Below the pieces are notes generated by a model that saw only the letters and a list, made by a program, of their open reading frames with translations, did no database searches and had not been told where the DNA came from. Below are positions 36,770 through 45,337 of a stretch of DNA of 64,000 bases, one piece after another (position 1 is the first letter of the stretch; every line of letters starts with the position of its first letter). The position numbers were made by a program, and so were the translations under genes. Source of the DNA: Pseudomonas sp. N40(2020) (lineage in GTDB: Bacteria > Pseudomonadota > Gammaproteobacteria > Pseudomonadales > Pseudomonadaceae); assembly GCF_014472415.1 (NCBI RefSeq), contig NZ_JACSZV010000006.1, forward strand, positions 152,010-216,009. Reading direction: 5' to 3'.

Positions 36770-37780
36770 TTAAGGCAAAAGCCGATCCGGTAACAGACGC
36801 ATCAGTTGGATGTCGAACCAGGCCACAAAGGCCGGCGACGGCACCGCATCGACCGCCAGATACCACCAATCGGCAGCAGCGAAGGCACGGCACTTCACCG
36901 CGTCCTTTTCGGTCATCACCAACGGCAATGACGGCGTGAAATTCAAGGCCTGCACGCTGTACTCGGCGTGGTCGGCAAACGCATGGGGGACTGGGCGCCA
37001 GTCTAGCGCTTCGAGGGTATTGAAGAAACGTTGCGGATTGCCAATCCCGGCGACCGCATGCACGCTTTGACCGGCAGAAAAATGATCGAGCGGCTTGCGC
37101 TCGCCACTGCGCAGATTGACCAGCGCGGTGGGTTGCAGGCGGAAGGCGAACCCGTCATCGCGATCGGCCGTCGCGCCGTTGAACAGCACGCCGTCGACGC
37201 TTTGCAGACGTTCGATCGGCTCGCGCAAAGGCCCGGCGGGCAGGCAACGCTTATTGCCCAGACCACGAGCGGCGTCAATCAACACCAGTTCCAGATCCCG
37301 GCCCAGACGATAATGTTGCATACCGTCGTCGGACAGGATCAGGTCCAGCGTTTCGCTGGCGAGCAAGGCTTTGACCGCCGCACTGCGATCAGGATCAATC
37401 ATCAGCGGCACGCCGGTACGCTGGACGATCAGCAATGGCTCGTCGCCTGCAATGTCAGCGCTTTGCTCCGCTTCGACCCGCCACGGCAGTTGCGGCGGTT
37501 TGGCGCCGTAGCCACGGCTGACCACGCCGACGCGCAAACCACGGCGCCGGCAATGTTCGATGAGCCAGAGGATCATTGGCGTCTTGCCGGTGCCGCCGAC
37601 AGTGATATTGCCCACCACGATCAACGGCACTGGCGGCTGATAGATTTCGCCCTCGCCATCGAGAAAGCGCTGACGCTTGCCGACGACGACGCGGCGATAG
37701 AGCATTTCCAGCGGCCGCAACAGCGTCAGGGCCGGGTGCCCCTGATACCACGCGGCGAGCAAACGATCGGACAGGCTCAT
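36770..37780 (-). CDS. lpxK: Tetraacyldisaccharide 4'-kinase
   Basis: 336 residues. P-loop [42 protein letters not shown] and [10 protein letters not shown] are LpxK hallmarks. It phosphorylates the 4' position of lipid A at the inner membrane. The ATG overlaps the exbD stop by one base (TGATG). Confidence 0.95.
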   Translation of the reverse strand: MSLSDRLLAAWYQGHPALTLLRPLEMLYRRVVVGKRQRFLDGEGEIYQPPVPLIVVGNITVGGTGKTPMILWLIEHCRRRGLRVGVVSRGYGAKPPQLPWRVEAEQSADIAGDEPLLIVQRTGVPLMIDPDRSAAVKALLASETLDLILSDDGMQHYRLGRDLELVLIDAARGLGNKRCLPAGPLREPIERLQSVDGVLFNGATADRDDGFAFRLQPTALVNLRSGERKPLDHFSAGQSVHAVAGIGNPQRFFNTLEALDWRPVPHAFADHAEYSVQALNFTPSLPLVMTEKDAVKCRAFAAADWWYLAVDAVPSPAFVAWFDIQLMRLLPDRLLP

Positions 37781-38208
37781 CAGGATTTGGGCGCCGCCTC
37801 GACCGTGGTCATGCGCAGATGGCTGAAACCGAGCTTGCCGGCCGCGTCCATGGCGGTGATCACCGATTGATGCTGAGTCTTGCCATCAGCGCTGATCGAC
37901 AACGGCATATTGGTGTCACCGTTGGATTCCTTCTGCATGGCTTCCATCAAAGTCGGCAGATCGTTTTTCGCCAGAATCTTGTTGTTCACCGAAAACACGC
38001 CCTCGGCGCTGATGGCGACGTCGATCTGCTTGACCTGCTGATCTTCGGCCGGCGAACCACTGACCGCTTCGGGCAGATCGACTCGCAACTGGGTCTCGCG
38101 GGTAAACGTGGTGGTCACGACGAAAAACAGCAGCAGGATGAACACCACGTCGATCAGCGACGCGAGGTTGATGTCCACGGTTTCCCGGGGCTTGCGACGG
38201 AATTTCAC
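37780..38208 (-). CDS. exbD: ExbD/TolR-family biopolymer transport protein
   Basis: 142 residues, one N-terminal helix ([18 protein letters not shown]) with the conserved Asp in [10 protein letters not shown] that conducts protons, then a periplasmic domain. With the ExbB-like partner it makes a proton-driven stator unit; the TonB partner is not here. GTG start overlapping the exbB stop as GTGA. The pair precedes lpxK in pseudomonads. Confidence 0.88.
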   Translation of the reverse strand: MKFRRKPRETVDINLASLIDVVFILLLFFVVTTTFTRETQLRVDLPEAVSGSPAEDQQVKQIDVAISAEGVFSVNNKILAKNDLPTLMEAMQKESNGDTNMPLSISADGKTQHQSVITAMDAAGKLGFSHLRMTTVEAAPKS

Positions 38209-38840
38209 GCGCGGCCCTCGGCCAGGTCGACGTCACGGTCGCCCTGCACCACTTCAACCAGTTTGATTGCTTCCTGCTCCATGCCCACCACCAACTCATC
38301 GATGCGACGCTGCAGGAAACGGTGGAAGAACACCGCTGGAATACCAACCATCAGGCCTGCCGCAGTGGTGATCAGCGCTTTGGAAATACCGCCGGCCAGC
38401 ACCGAAGCATTAGTGGTCATGCCTGAACCGGTAAAAGCACTGAAAATATCGATCATGCCCAACACTGTACCCAACAGCCCCAACAACGGCGCCATGGCAG
38501 CGATGGTGCCGAGTGCATTGACGTAGCGCTCGAGCTCATGGATCACCCGGCCTGCGGCTTCTTCGATGCACTCTTTCATGATCTCACGACCATGCTTGGA
38601 GTTGGCCAGGCCCGCCGCGAGGATTTCACCCAGCGGCGAATTGGCGCGCAATTCCTTGAGTTTTTCTTTATTGAGCTGTTTGTCCTTGATCCAGACCCAG
38701 ACCTGGCCCAGCAGATGCTCGGGGGTAACGCGGCTGGCGCGCAGGGTCCACAGGCGCTCGGCGACAATCGCCATGGCCGCGATGGAACTAAGAATGATCG
38801 GCAACATCATCCAGCCGCCGGATTTGACCAATTCCCACAC
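38205..38840 (-). CDS. exbB: ExbB/TolQ-family (MotA-type) proton channel protein
   Basis: 211 residues with three membrane segments (MMLPIILSSIAAMAIVAERL; LGTIAAMAPLLGLLGTVLGM; ALITTAAGLMVGIPAVFFHR) and the family motif LLGLLGTVLGMIDIFSAFTG. It forms the pentameric channel with ExbD. The GTG at 38840 (VWELVKSGGW) with AGGGGA about 10 nt upstream is taken; the ATG-type longer ORF has a non-family N-terminus. Confidence 0.88.
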   Translation of the reverse strand: MWELVKSGGWMMLPIILSSIAAMAIVAERLWTLRASRVTPEHLLGQVWVWIKDKQLNKEKLKELRANSPLGEILAAGLANSKHGREIMKECIEEAAGRVIHELERYVNALGTIAAMAPLLGLLGTVLGMIDIFSAFTGSGMTTNASVLAGGISKALITTAAGLMVGIPAVFFHRFLQRRIDELVVGMEQEAIKLVEVVQGDRDVDLAEGRA

Positions 38841-38941
38841 AGTGACAGTCCCCTCGAAAAAGTGCGCCACTTTACCATACCGGTTCGCGATTAAGACCCG
38901 CCCCTCCGACGACCGTGATGCCGCATTCGTGCGCCCCCCGA

Positions 38942-41176
38942 TCAACGGGCAAAAGCGGGCGGATCACGCCAGAAGCGTCGCTGTTGGCGCATTGTCCTGG
39001 GCGGTTTGAAGGTACCGAGTTGCAGATGAATGGCGCCATGCACGGCGCTGTCGTAGATGCGCAGACCCTGTTTGCGATAGCGGGCGAGCACGGTAGGGTG
39101 CGGATGCCCGAAGGAATTGCCGTGGCCTCGAGAAATCAGCACAGCGTCGGGGTTCAAGGCTTTGAGCAAGGCCATTGAAGAGGAACTGCGACTGCCGTGG
39201 TGCGGCGCTTGCAGCCATTGCGTAGGCACCGCCAATGGACTTTCCAGCAAGACGCGCTCGGCATGGGTGTCGATATCACCGGTCAACAGCAGGCGCTCAC
39301 CATTAGCCTCAATCTGCAATACGCAGGAGCGCTGATTACTGTCGTGGGCATCCGACCATTGCCAGAGCTGAAAACTGACGCCATCCCAGTGCCACTGGCG
39401 TGCGCTTTCGCAGGCTTCGGCATTCAGTTCGGCGGGCAATCCCGGTGGGTCACCACTGATGACTCGATCCACCTTCAAGCTGCGCGCCACTGCCAGCGCC
39501 CCACCGGCATGATCGGCATCGGCGTGGCTGAGCAGCATCAAATCAAGCTTTTCGACGCTCAATTTGCGCAAGGCCGGCAGCACAACACGCTCACCGAGAT
39601 CGAAATCACCGAAACGCGGCCCGGCGTCGTAAAGCAAGGTGTGATGCCGGGTGCGGATCAGAATCGCCAACCCCTGACCAACATCGAGCTGCCAGATATC
39701 GGCCAATCCTGCGTCCAGTCGCTCTCTTGGCGGTACCACAAGGACTAGCAGCAAGGGCCAACCCAGAGGACGCAGCGGTACCCCACGGGGCAATAGCAGC
39801 AGCACGGCACCGAGACTGCCGATGGCCAACGCCCACATGGGAATCGACGGCGCAATCCACGCGGGCCAGTGCCCGGCGATTAACGCCAGACCTTGAAATA
39901 GCCAGTCGATCAAACCGCCGGACAGCCACAACAGCCCCTCACCGACATACGGCACCGGCAGCAACAACGTTCCGAGCAGTGCCGGTGGCAACACCACCAG
40001 GCTGACCCAGGGCACTGCGAGCAAATTCGCCAACGGCCCACTGAGACTGATCGGCAGGTTCAGCGCCATCAGCACCGGGCACAAACCGATCGCAATCAGC
40101 CATTGCGCCCGCGTCCACGTCTGCCACCAGCGCCACGCCCCGAGGCGACCGCCAAAAGTGAAGACAAGCACCGCCACCGCCGCGAAGGACAGCCAAAAAC
40201 CGGGCCGTAAACTGGCCAGCGGATCGAGCAACAGCACGCAGTTGAACGCCAACAACAGCGGCCACCACGCACCGAGATGGCGAAAGCGCAGACGCCACAA
40301 CAAGACCAGCCCGACCATCACGCAGGCCCGGCGCACTGGCACATCAAATCCGGCGAGCAGCCCGTAACCGAGCGCGGCAGCGAATGCCAGACCACAGGCC
40401 CACGGCAGCCAAGGCCAACGCAACGGCCACAGCCCATATCGGGCCAACCCGGCGACCAGCAAGTACATCACCGCCGCCAACATGCCGATGTGCTGGCCGG
40501 AGATCACCAGCAAATGCACGGTGCCGGTGTCCTGCAGGATCTGCCAATCTTCGCGACTGAGCCCGGAGCCATCGCCCAGTACCAAGGCCGCCAACGCGCC
40601 GGCCCGCCCCTGGGCGTCCACCTCAAGCAAACGCTGACGAATGCTGTCGCGCCACGCCCATCGCGCTTCGCTCAGGCGCTGGCCATCCTTGATCGTTCCC
40701 GTCGCGCCGATGCGTTGCGCCAGCAACCAGGCTTCGTAATCGAAGGTATCAGCATTGAGTAAACCGCCAGGACGCTTGAGCTTGACCGCCAGGCGCCAGC
40801 GTTCGCCACTGTTGACCGGCGGCCCGGCGTACCACGCCAGACGCATCAGCGGCGGCAGTTTGCCGTGACGCGAGCGCGCATCAGCCAATTCGAAACGCAC
40901 CACACCTTCGCTGATTTGCGGCAAGCCGACCACTCGCCCTTCAAGCCAACGGGTCTCACCGTCGAGTTTGACCGGCAATCGATCATTCAATGCCCATTGC
41001 GCGCCAACACAGGCCCAAGTGAAACCAAACAGCAAAAAAGCCAATGGATAGCTGCGAAACGGCAGCAACATCAAACCGGCGATCGGTAACAACAGCATCA
41101 ACCAGACCGGCGGTAACGCCGGCATAAAAACAGAGGCAAGCAGACCGACTGCCAGCGCCATCATCCCTGTGCGCAT
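38942..41176 (-). CDS. comEC: DNA internalisation protein ComEC/Rec2
   Basis: 744 residues. Order: N-terminal membrane helices and the DUF4131 OB-like domain, the Competence domain with many helices (HLLVISGQHIGMLAAVMYLL, GFDVPVRRACVMVGLVLLWR), and a C-terminal metallo-beta-lactamase domain with LLSHADADHAGG, LLTGDID and APHHGSRSSSS. It forms the inner-membrane channel for transforming DNA. The zinc motif is intact, so the nuclease may be active. ATG at 41176 with AAGGA before it is preferred to an ATG 11 codons upstream. It overlaps nothing; the DUF2062 gene is divergent. Confidence 0.92.
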   Translation of the reverse strand: MRTGMMALAVGLLASVFMPALPPVWLMLLLPIAGLMLLPFRSYPLAFLLFGFTWACVGAQWALNDRLPVKLDGETRWLEGRVVGLPQISEGVVRFELADARSRHGKLPPLMRLAWYAGPPVNSGERWRLAVKLKRPGGLLNADTFDYEAWLLAQRIGATGTIKDGQRLSEARWAWRDSIRQRLLEVDAQGRAGALAALVLGDGSGLSREDWQILQDTGTVHLLVISGQHIGMLAAVMYLLVAGLARYGLWPLRWPWLPWACGLAFAAALGYGLLAGFDVPVRRACVMVGLVLLWRLRFRHLGAWWPLLLAFNCVLLLDPLASLRPGFWLSFAAVAVLVFTFGGRLGAWRWWQTWTRAQWLIAIGLCPVLMALNLPISLSGPLANLLAVPWVSLVVLPPALLGTLLLPVPYVGEGLLWLSGGLIDWLFQGLALIAGHWPAWIAPSIPMWALAIGSLGAVLLLLPRGVPLRPLGWPLLLVLVVPPRERLDAGLADIWQLDVGQGLAILIRTRHHTLLYDAGPRFGDFDLGERVVLPALRKLSVEKLDLMLLSHADADHAGGALAVARSLKVDRVISGDPPGLPAELNAEACESARQWHWDGVSFQLWQWSDAHDSNQRSCVLQIEANGERLLLTGDIDTHAERVLLESPLAVPTQWLQAPHHGSRSSSSMALLKALNPDAVLISRGHGNSFGHPHPTVLARYRKQGLRIYDSAVHGAIHLQLGTFKPPRTMRQQRRFWRDPPAFAR

Positions 41177-41312
41177 AAGCCCGTCCTTGAGAGTCCCGCT
41201 CTTAGGCATAGCGGCTCTTTCGCACGACCGTCGTCAACAATTGTCACAAAGTCTGAATGGGGGCTTCGTAGAATCCAGACATACTTGCCGCCTTAACCGA
41301 CCGAGAAGCCTT

Positions 41313-41831
41313 ATGCCCCGGCGCTTATTCAAACGTTACATGCCCGACCCGACGAGCATCAGGGAACACAAATCCTTACGCTTTCTCGGCAAGTTGCTGC
41401 ATGACCCGAACCTCTGGCACCTCAATCGTCACTCGGTGGCTCGCGCGATGGCGGTCGGGCTGTTTGCTGCGTTTCTGCCGATTCCGGCGCAGATGCTGGT
41501 CGCAGCAGCGCTGGCCATCATCGTGCGTGGCAACATGCCAATCGCCGTCAGCCTGGTCTGGCTGACTAATCCGATCACCATGCCCGCGGTGTTTTTCTGT
41601 ACCTATCAGGCCGGTGCGTGGTTGATGGATGTGCCGGCACGGCATCTGCCGGATGAGTTGACGTGGGAATGGATCAGCGGTGAGCTGTCGACGTTGTGGC
41701 AACCGTTTTTGCTGGGTTCGGTGGTGGTAGGGCTGGTGCTTGGTGCCCTCGCCTATTGCGCGGTGATGATGTATTGGCGCTGGTGGGTAGCGCGGCAATG
41801 GGCGCGGCGCAAGAAGAAACGAATGTCGTGA
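41313..41831 (+). CDS. DUF2062 domain-containing membrane protein
   Basis: 172 residues beginning MPRRLFKRYMPD, with GLFAAFLPIPAQMLVAAALAII and a second hydrophobic pair near the C-terminus (LLGSVVVGLVLGALAYCAVM). DUF2062 proteins are small inner-membrane proteins of unknown function; this one is adjacent to comEC, as in P. aeruginosa. The positively charged tail RQWARRKKKRMS suggests a cytoplasmic C-terminus. Confidence 0.88.
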   Translation: MPRRLFKRYMPDPTSIREHKSLRFLGKLLHDPNLWHLNRHSVARAMAVGLFAAFLPIPAQMLVAAALAIIVRGNMPIAVSLVWLTNPITMPAVFFCTYQAGAWLMDVPARHLPDELTWEWISGELSTLWQPFLLGSVVVGLVLGALAYCAVMMYWRWWVARQWARRKKKRMS

Positions 41832-41835
41832 ATGC

Positions 41836-41867
41836 AAACGGCCTCCGCAATGGGAGGCCGTTTTTTT
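41836..41867 (+). terminator. DUF2062 gene terminator
   Basis: AAACGGCCTCC (41836-41846) and GGAGGCCGTTT (41853-41863) form an 11-bp stem with six-nt loop and a T7 tract, 5 nt past the stop. Confidence 0.93.
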
Positions 41868-41915
41868 GTGCTGCCTGGACTGACGCCATCAATCCTACAG
41901 GGATATTGTGCGCTC

Positions 41916-42695
41916 TTAAGTACGCATCCCGCGCCCACTCACCAGCAACCGCGCGCAACCGAAATACAGCACCACGGTCGCTACCAGCATGAAGGTGATC
42001 GCAATGCCGATGCGGATATCCGACACCCCGAGAATGCCGTAGCGGAAGGCGTTAACCATGTGCAGCACCGGGTTGGCCAGCGATACGGTCTGCCAGAACG
42101 GCGGCAGCAGAGTGATCGAGTAGAACACGCCCCCCAGGTAGGTCAGCGGCGTCAGCACGAACGTCGGGATGATCGAAATGTCATCGAAGTTGCGTGCAAA
42201 CACGGCGTTGATGAAACCCAGCAACGAGAAGATTGTTGCCGTCAGTACCACCACCAGTATGGTCACACCCAGGTGATGCACCTGCAAATGGGTGAAGAAC
42301 AGCGACAGGATGGTCACGATGACGCCGACCATCAACCCGCGCAGCACGCCACCACAGGTGTAGCCAATCAGGATCGTGTGCGGCGACACCGGCGAGACCA
42401 TCAACTCTTCGATGGAACGCTGGAATTTGCTGCCGAAGAAACTCGACACCACGTTGCCGTAGGAGTTGGTGATCACCGACATCATGATCAGCCCCGGCAC
42501 GATGTACTCCATGTAGGTGAAGCCACCCATGTCGCCGATCTGCCGGCCGATCAGGTTGCCGAAGATCACGAAGTACAGAACCATGGTGATCGCCGGCGGC
42601 AGCAACGTCTGCGGCCAGATCCGGGTAAAGCGTTTGACCTCGCGGTAAACGATGGTCTGGAGCGCGACGAGGTTGGGACGGAACTCGGAACTCAT
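41916..42695 (-). CDS. ABC-2 type transporter permease (YadH-like)
   Basis: 259 residues with about six membrane helices; FGNLIGRQIGDMGGFTYMEYIVPGLIMMSVI and SPVSPHTILIGYTCGGVLRG are typical ABC-2 permease elements. It pairs with the ATPase upstream (ATGA overlap) as an exporter. The substrate is unknown; YadGH-type pumps are poorly studied. Confidence 0.88.
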   Translation of the reverse strand: MSSEFRPNLVALQTIVYREVKRFTRIWPQTLLPPAITMVLYFVIFGNLIGRQIGDMGGFTYMEYIVPGLIMMSVITNSYGNVVSSFFGSKFQRSIEELMVSPVSPHTILIGYTCGGVLRGLMVGVIVTILSLFFTHLQVHHLGVTILVVVLTATIFSLLGFINAVFARNFDDISIIPTFVLTPLTYLGGVFYSITLLPPFWQTVSLANPVLHMVNAFRYGILGVSDIRIGIAITFMLVATVVLYFGCARLLVSGRGMRT

Positions 42696-43624
42696 ACCGC
42701 CACCTTCGACAGATTTTTCTCCACCAGGGACACGAACAGCTCCTCGAGGCGATTGGTTTTATTACGCAGGCTCAGCACCTCGATGTTCTGCAGGGCCAGT
42801 TGGCCAAACAGCGCGGTGATGCCCATGGACTTGTCGACCTGAACTTCCAGGGTATGGCTGTCGATCAACCGGGCGGGATAGCCGATCAATTGCGGCGCGG
42901 CATTCAAGTCGTTTTTCAGGTCCAGCAGGAAGGTTTCAACGTGCAACTGGCCCAACAGTTGTTTCATGCTGGTATTTTCGACGATCGTGCCGTGGTCGAT
43001 GATGCCGATGTTGCGGCACAACTGCTCAGCCTCTTCCAGGTAGTGCGTGGTGAGGATGATGGTGATGCCTTTCTGGTTCAGTTCGGTGAGGAACGTCCAC
43101 ATCGAACGGCGCAGCTCGATGTCGACCCCGGCAGTCGGTTCGTCGAGGATCAGCAGGCGCGGTTCATGCACCAACGCACGGGCGATCATCAAACGACGCT
43201 TCATGCCGCCGGACAGCGAACGCGACGGCACATCGCGCTTGTCCCACAGGCCGAGTTGGGTCAGGTACTGCTCGGCGCGTTCCTTGGCGATCTTCGCCGG
43301 AATGCCGTAGTAACCGGCCTGGGTCACGACGATATCGAACGTTTTTTCGAACTGGTTGAAGTTGAATTCCTGGGGCACCACGCCGATCGAGCGCTTGAGC
43401 GCTGCCGGGTTCTTGTCCAGGTCATTGCCAAAGATATTCACCGTGCCGCTGGTCTTGTTCACCAGGGTCGAGAGAATGCCGATGGTCGTGGATTTGCCGG
43501 CACCGTTGGGGCCGAGCAAGGCGAAGAAGTCACCTTCGGCGACGTCCAGATCGATACCACTCAAGGCCTGGAACCCGTTGCCGTAGGTTTTGGTTAGCTG
43601 CCGGATGGACAGAGCGGAACTCAT
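42692..43624 (-). CDS. ABC transporter ATP-binding protein (YadG-like)
   Basis: 310 residues, one ABC domain. Walker A LLGPNGAGKSTTIGIL, signature RSLSGGMKRRLMIARAL, Walker B LLILDEPTAGVDI, switch His in IILTTHYLEEAEQL, and a short C-terminal extension. With the YadH-like permease it forms an exporter. Start at 43624 (MSSALSIRQLTK) follows the family; an in-frame ATG six codons earlier is possible, and neither has a clear ribosome site. Confidence 0.87.
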   Translation of the reverse strand: MSSALSIRQLTKTYGNGFQALSGIDLDVAEGDFFALLGPNGAGKSTTIGILSTLVNKTSGTVNIFGNDLDKNPAALKRSIGVVPQEFNFNQFEKTFDIVVTQAGYYGIPAKIAKERAEQYLTQLGLWDKRDVPSRSLSGGMKRRLMIARALVHEPRLLILDEPTAGVDIELRRSMWTFLTELNQKGITIILTTHYLEEAEQLCRNIGIIDHGTIVENTSMKQLLGQLHVETFLLDLKNDLNAAPQLIGYPARLIDSHTLEVQVDKSMGITALFGQLALQNIEVLSLRNKTNRLEELFVSLVEKNLSKVAV

Positions 43625-43760
43625 ATCTGATTTACGCACCATGGTGAAGGGAAGAAAGACATAAATAAGGGTGGGCGGCGAGGGATACAACCGCGGCGCA
43701 CGAGCGCAATGGTGCTTGCCGTCGCCGCACAAGTACAGTCAAGTGTGTCGATAGTAGGTA

Positions 43761-44384
43761 TTAAGTCAACGCGGTCATAACTGCTTTCTGATACGCCGGA
43801 CGCTGTTTCAGGCGCTCGTACCAGGCTTGCAGATTCGGTTGTGCCGCGCGTTCGATAGGCATCTCGAACCAGGCATAAATGAAACTGCCGAGCGGAATAT
43901 CGCCCATACCGATTTCGTTGCCGGACAAGTACGGTTGGCTGGCAAGTGCCTGATCAGCCATGCTCAACAACTCATTACATTCTTTAATCGCCGCGTTGAT
44001 GGCGGGCCAGTCCTGTTTGTCCGCCGGGGTACGCAACACGCCCCAGAACACTGTGCGGAACGGCCCGGCAAAACTCGACGTGGCCCAGTCCATCCACTTG
44101 TCGGCGATGGCCCGGGCCTGCGCATCCGCCGGATACCACGCGCTATCGGGCGCATGTTTGGCCAGCAGATAGCGGACAATGGCGTTGGATTCCCACAGCA
44201 CGAAGCCGTCATCCTCAATCACCGGCACCCGACCGTTCGGGTTCATCGCGCGGTACTCGGGCGTGTCGACCACGCCGAACGCACCACCGGCATCAATCGC
44301 CTCGAAAGCCAGGCCCAATTCCTCGGCAGCCCACAGTGGCTTCCTGACATTCGATGAGTTTTTCCGTCCCCAGATCTTCAGCAT
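43761..44384 (-). CDS. Glutathione S-transferase family protein
   Basis: 207 residues. Thioredoxin-fold N-domain (MLKIWGRKNSSNVRKPLWAA, then GRVPVIEDDGFVLWESNAIV with the glutathione-binding cis-Pro and ES) and an all-helical C-domain. The N-terminal Ser-Ser-Asn region resembles bacterial theta/beta-like GSTs. Substrate unknown, probable detoxification role. The ATG at 44384 with AGAGGCGGTC ahead is preferred to the long N-terminal extension. Confidence 0.87.
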   Translation of the reverse strand: MLKIWGRKNSSNVRKPLWAAEELGLAFEAIDAGGAFGVVDTPEYRAMNPNGRVPVIEDDGFVLWESNAIVRYLLAKHAPDSAWYPADAQARAIADKWMDWATSSFAGPFRTVFWGVLRTPADKQDWPAINAAIKECNELLSMADQALASQPYLSGNEIGMGDIPLGSFIYAWFEMPIERAAQPNLQAWYERLKQRPAYQKAVMTALT

Positions 44385-44427
44385 GACCGCCTCTTTGCAA
44401 ATGAGTGGGCAGGCAGCATACGCCGGA

Positions 44428-45087
44428 TCAGACGAGCCTGACATCACTGTGCATGTCACCCAACAGTTGCGGCTGATGATCACCGAACAGGTGTGGATAG
44501 CACTTCTCCAGGTGTTCAAAGAAGAAGGTTTCCGGCACATCGGCGAACTGGCCGTGATCGACCAGATACTCCATCAGTTGCGCGCCGTCACGATTGAACG
44601 GGTGGAAAACGCTGTCGTTGATGCCGTCGAACTCCAGCGGTGCCACATTGAACAATTCGCAGAGTTTCTGGTTGAACGCCGGTGTTGCCTTGACCCAGCG
44701 ACCATTGAGAAACAACTCGGTATAGCCATGCATGGCGAACATATCGCTTTTCAGAAGCTCAAGCAGACGCGGGGTCGACAGATGATTACGGACATCGGCC
44801 AGACCGATGCGCGCCGGGATTCCACAATGTCGAGCACACCCGGCGAGCAGCGTGGCTTTCGGCACGCAGTAGCTTTCCCCTGTCGCCAGCGCATAGCTGC
44901 CGCGCAACGTTTGCGGATCGCGACTGAAGGTGTAAGGGTTGTAGCGCACCGCCTCACGCACCGCGTAATACAGACTGACCGCCTGCGCGAGTGGATCGCG
45001 GCTGGCACCACGATGCATTTCGGCGAACTCCACCACCGCCGGGTGGTCACTATCGATGAAGCGGCCGGGACTCAGATACTCGTGCAT
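44428..45087 (-). CDS. Transglutaminase-like domain protein
   Basis: 219 residues, cytosolic. The transglutaminase-like core is seen in ESYCVPKATLLAGCARHCGIPARI (catalytic Cys) and MHGYTELFLNGRWVKATPAF (His, Asp/Asn-like partner). Bacterial relatives are cysteine proteases or unknown-function hydrolases; no substrate can be assigned. It lies 43 nt upstream of the GST gene on the same strand, probably one transcript. AGGAG is 11 nt before the ATG, a little far. Confidence 0.78.
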   Translation of the reverse strand: MHEYLSPGRFIDSDHPAVVEFAEMHRGASRDPLAQAVSLYYAVREAVRYNPYTFSRDPQTLRGSYALATGESYCVPKATLLAGCARHCGIPARIGLADVRNHLSTPRLLELLKSDMFAMHGYTELFLNGRWVKATPAFNQKLCELFNVAPLEFDGINDSVFHPFNRDGAQLMEYLVDHGQFADVPETFFFEHLEKCYPHLFGDHQPQLLGDMHSDVRLV

Positions 45088-45337
45088 GACGACAGATCTC
45101 CTGGGTGAGCCCCGAGTCTAGCGACAGCTCAAGCACAGAGATAACGACGTTTCGGCCAAACTTGGACGCAAAGACGCGGGACTGGCGAACGATTTCCCAC
45201 ACGCGTTGCCCACCGAACCTACGAAAACCGTCCGGGGTTTCCCACGATTTCAATCACCTTGCTCTGACCACCCGCTTTTGCAGATGCCGTCTAAGCTCTG
45301 GAGGGTCGATTTGCCTTGGTTCACGGAGGACTGAAAT

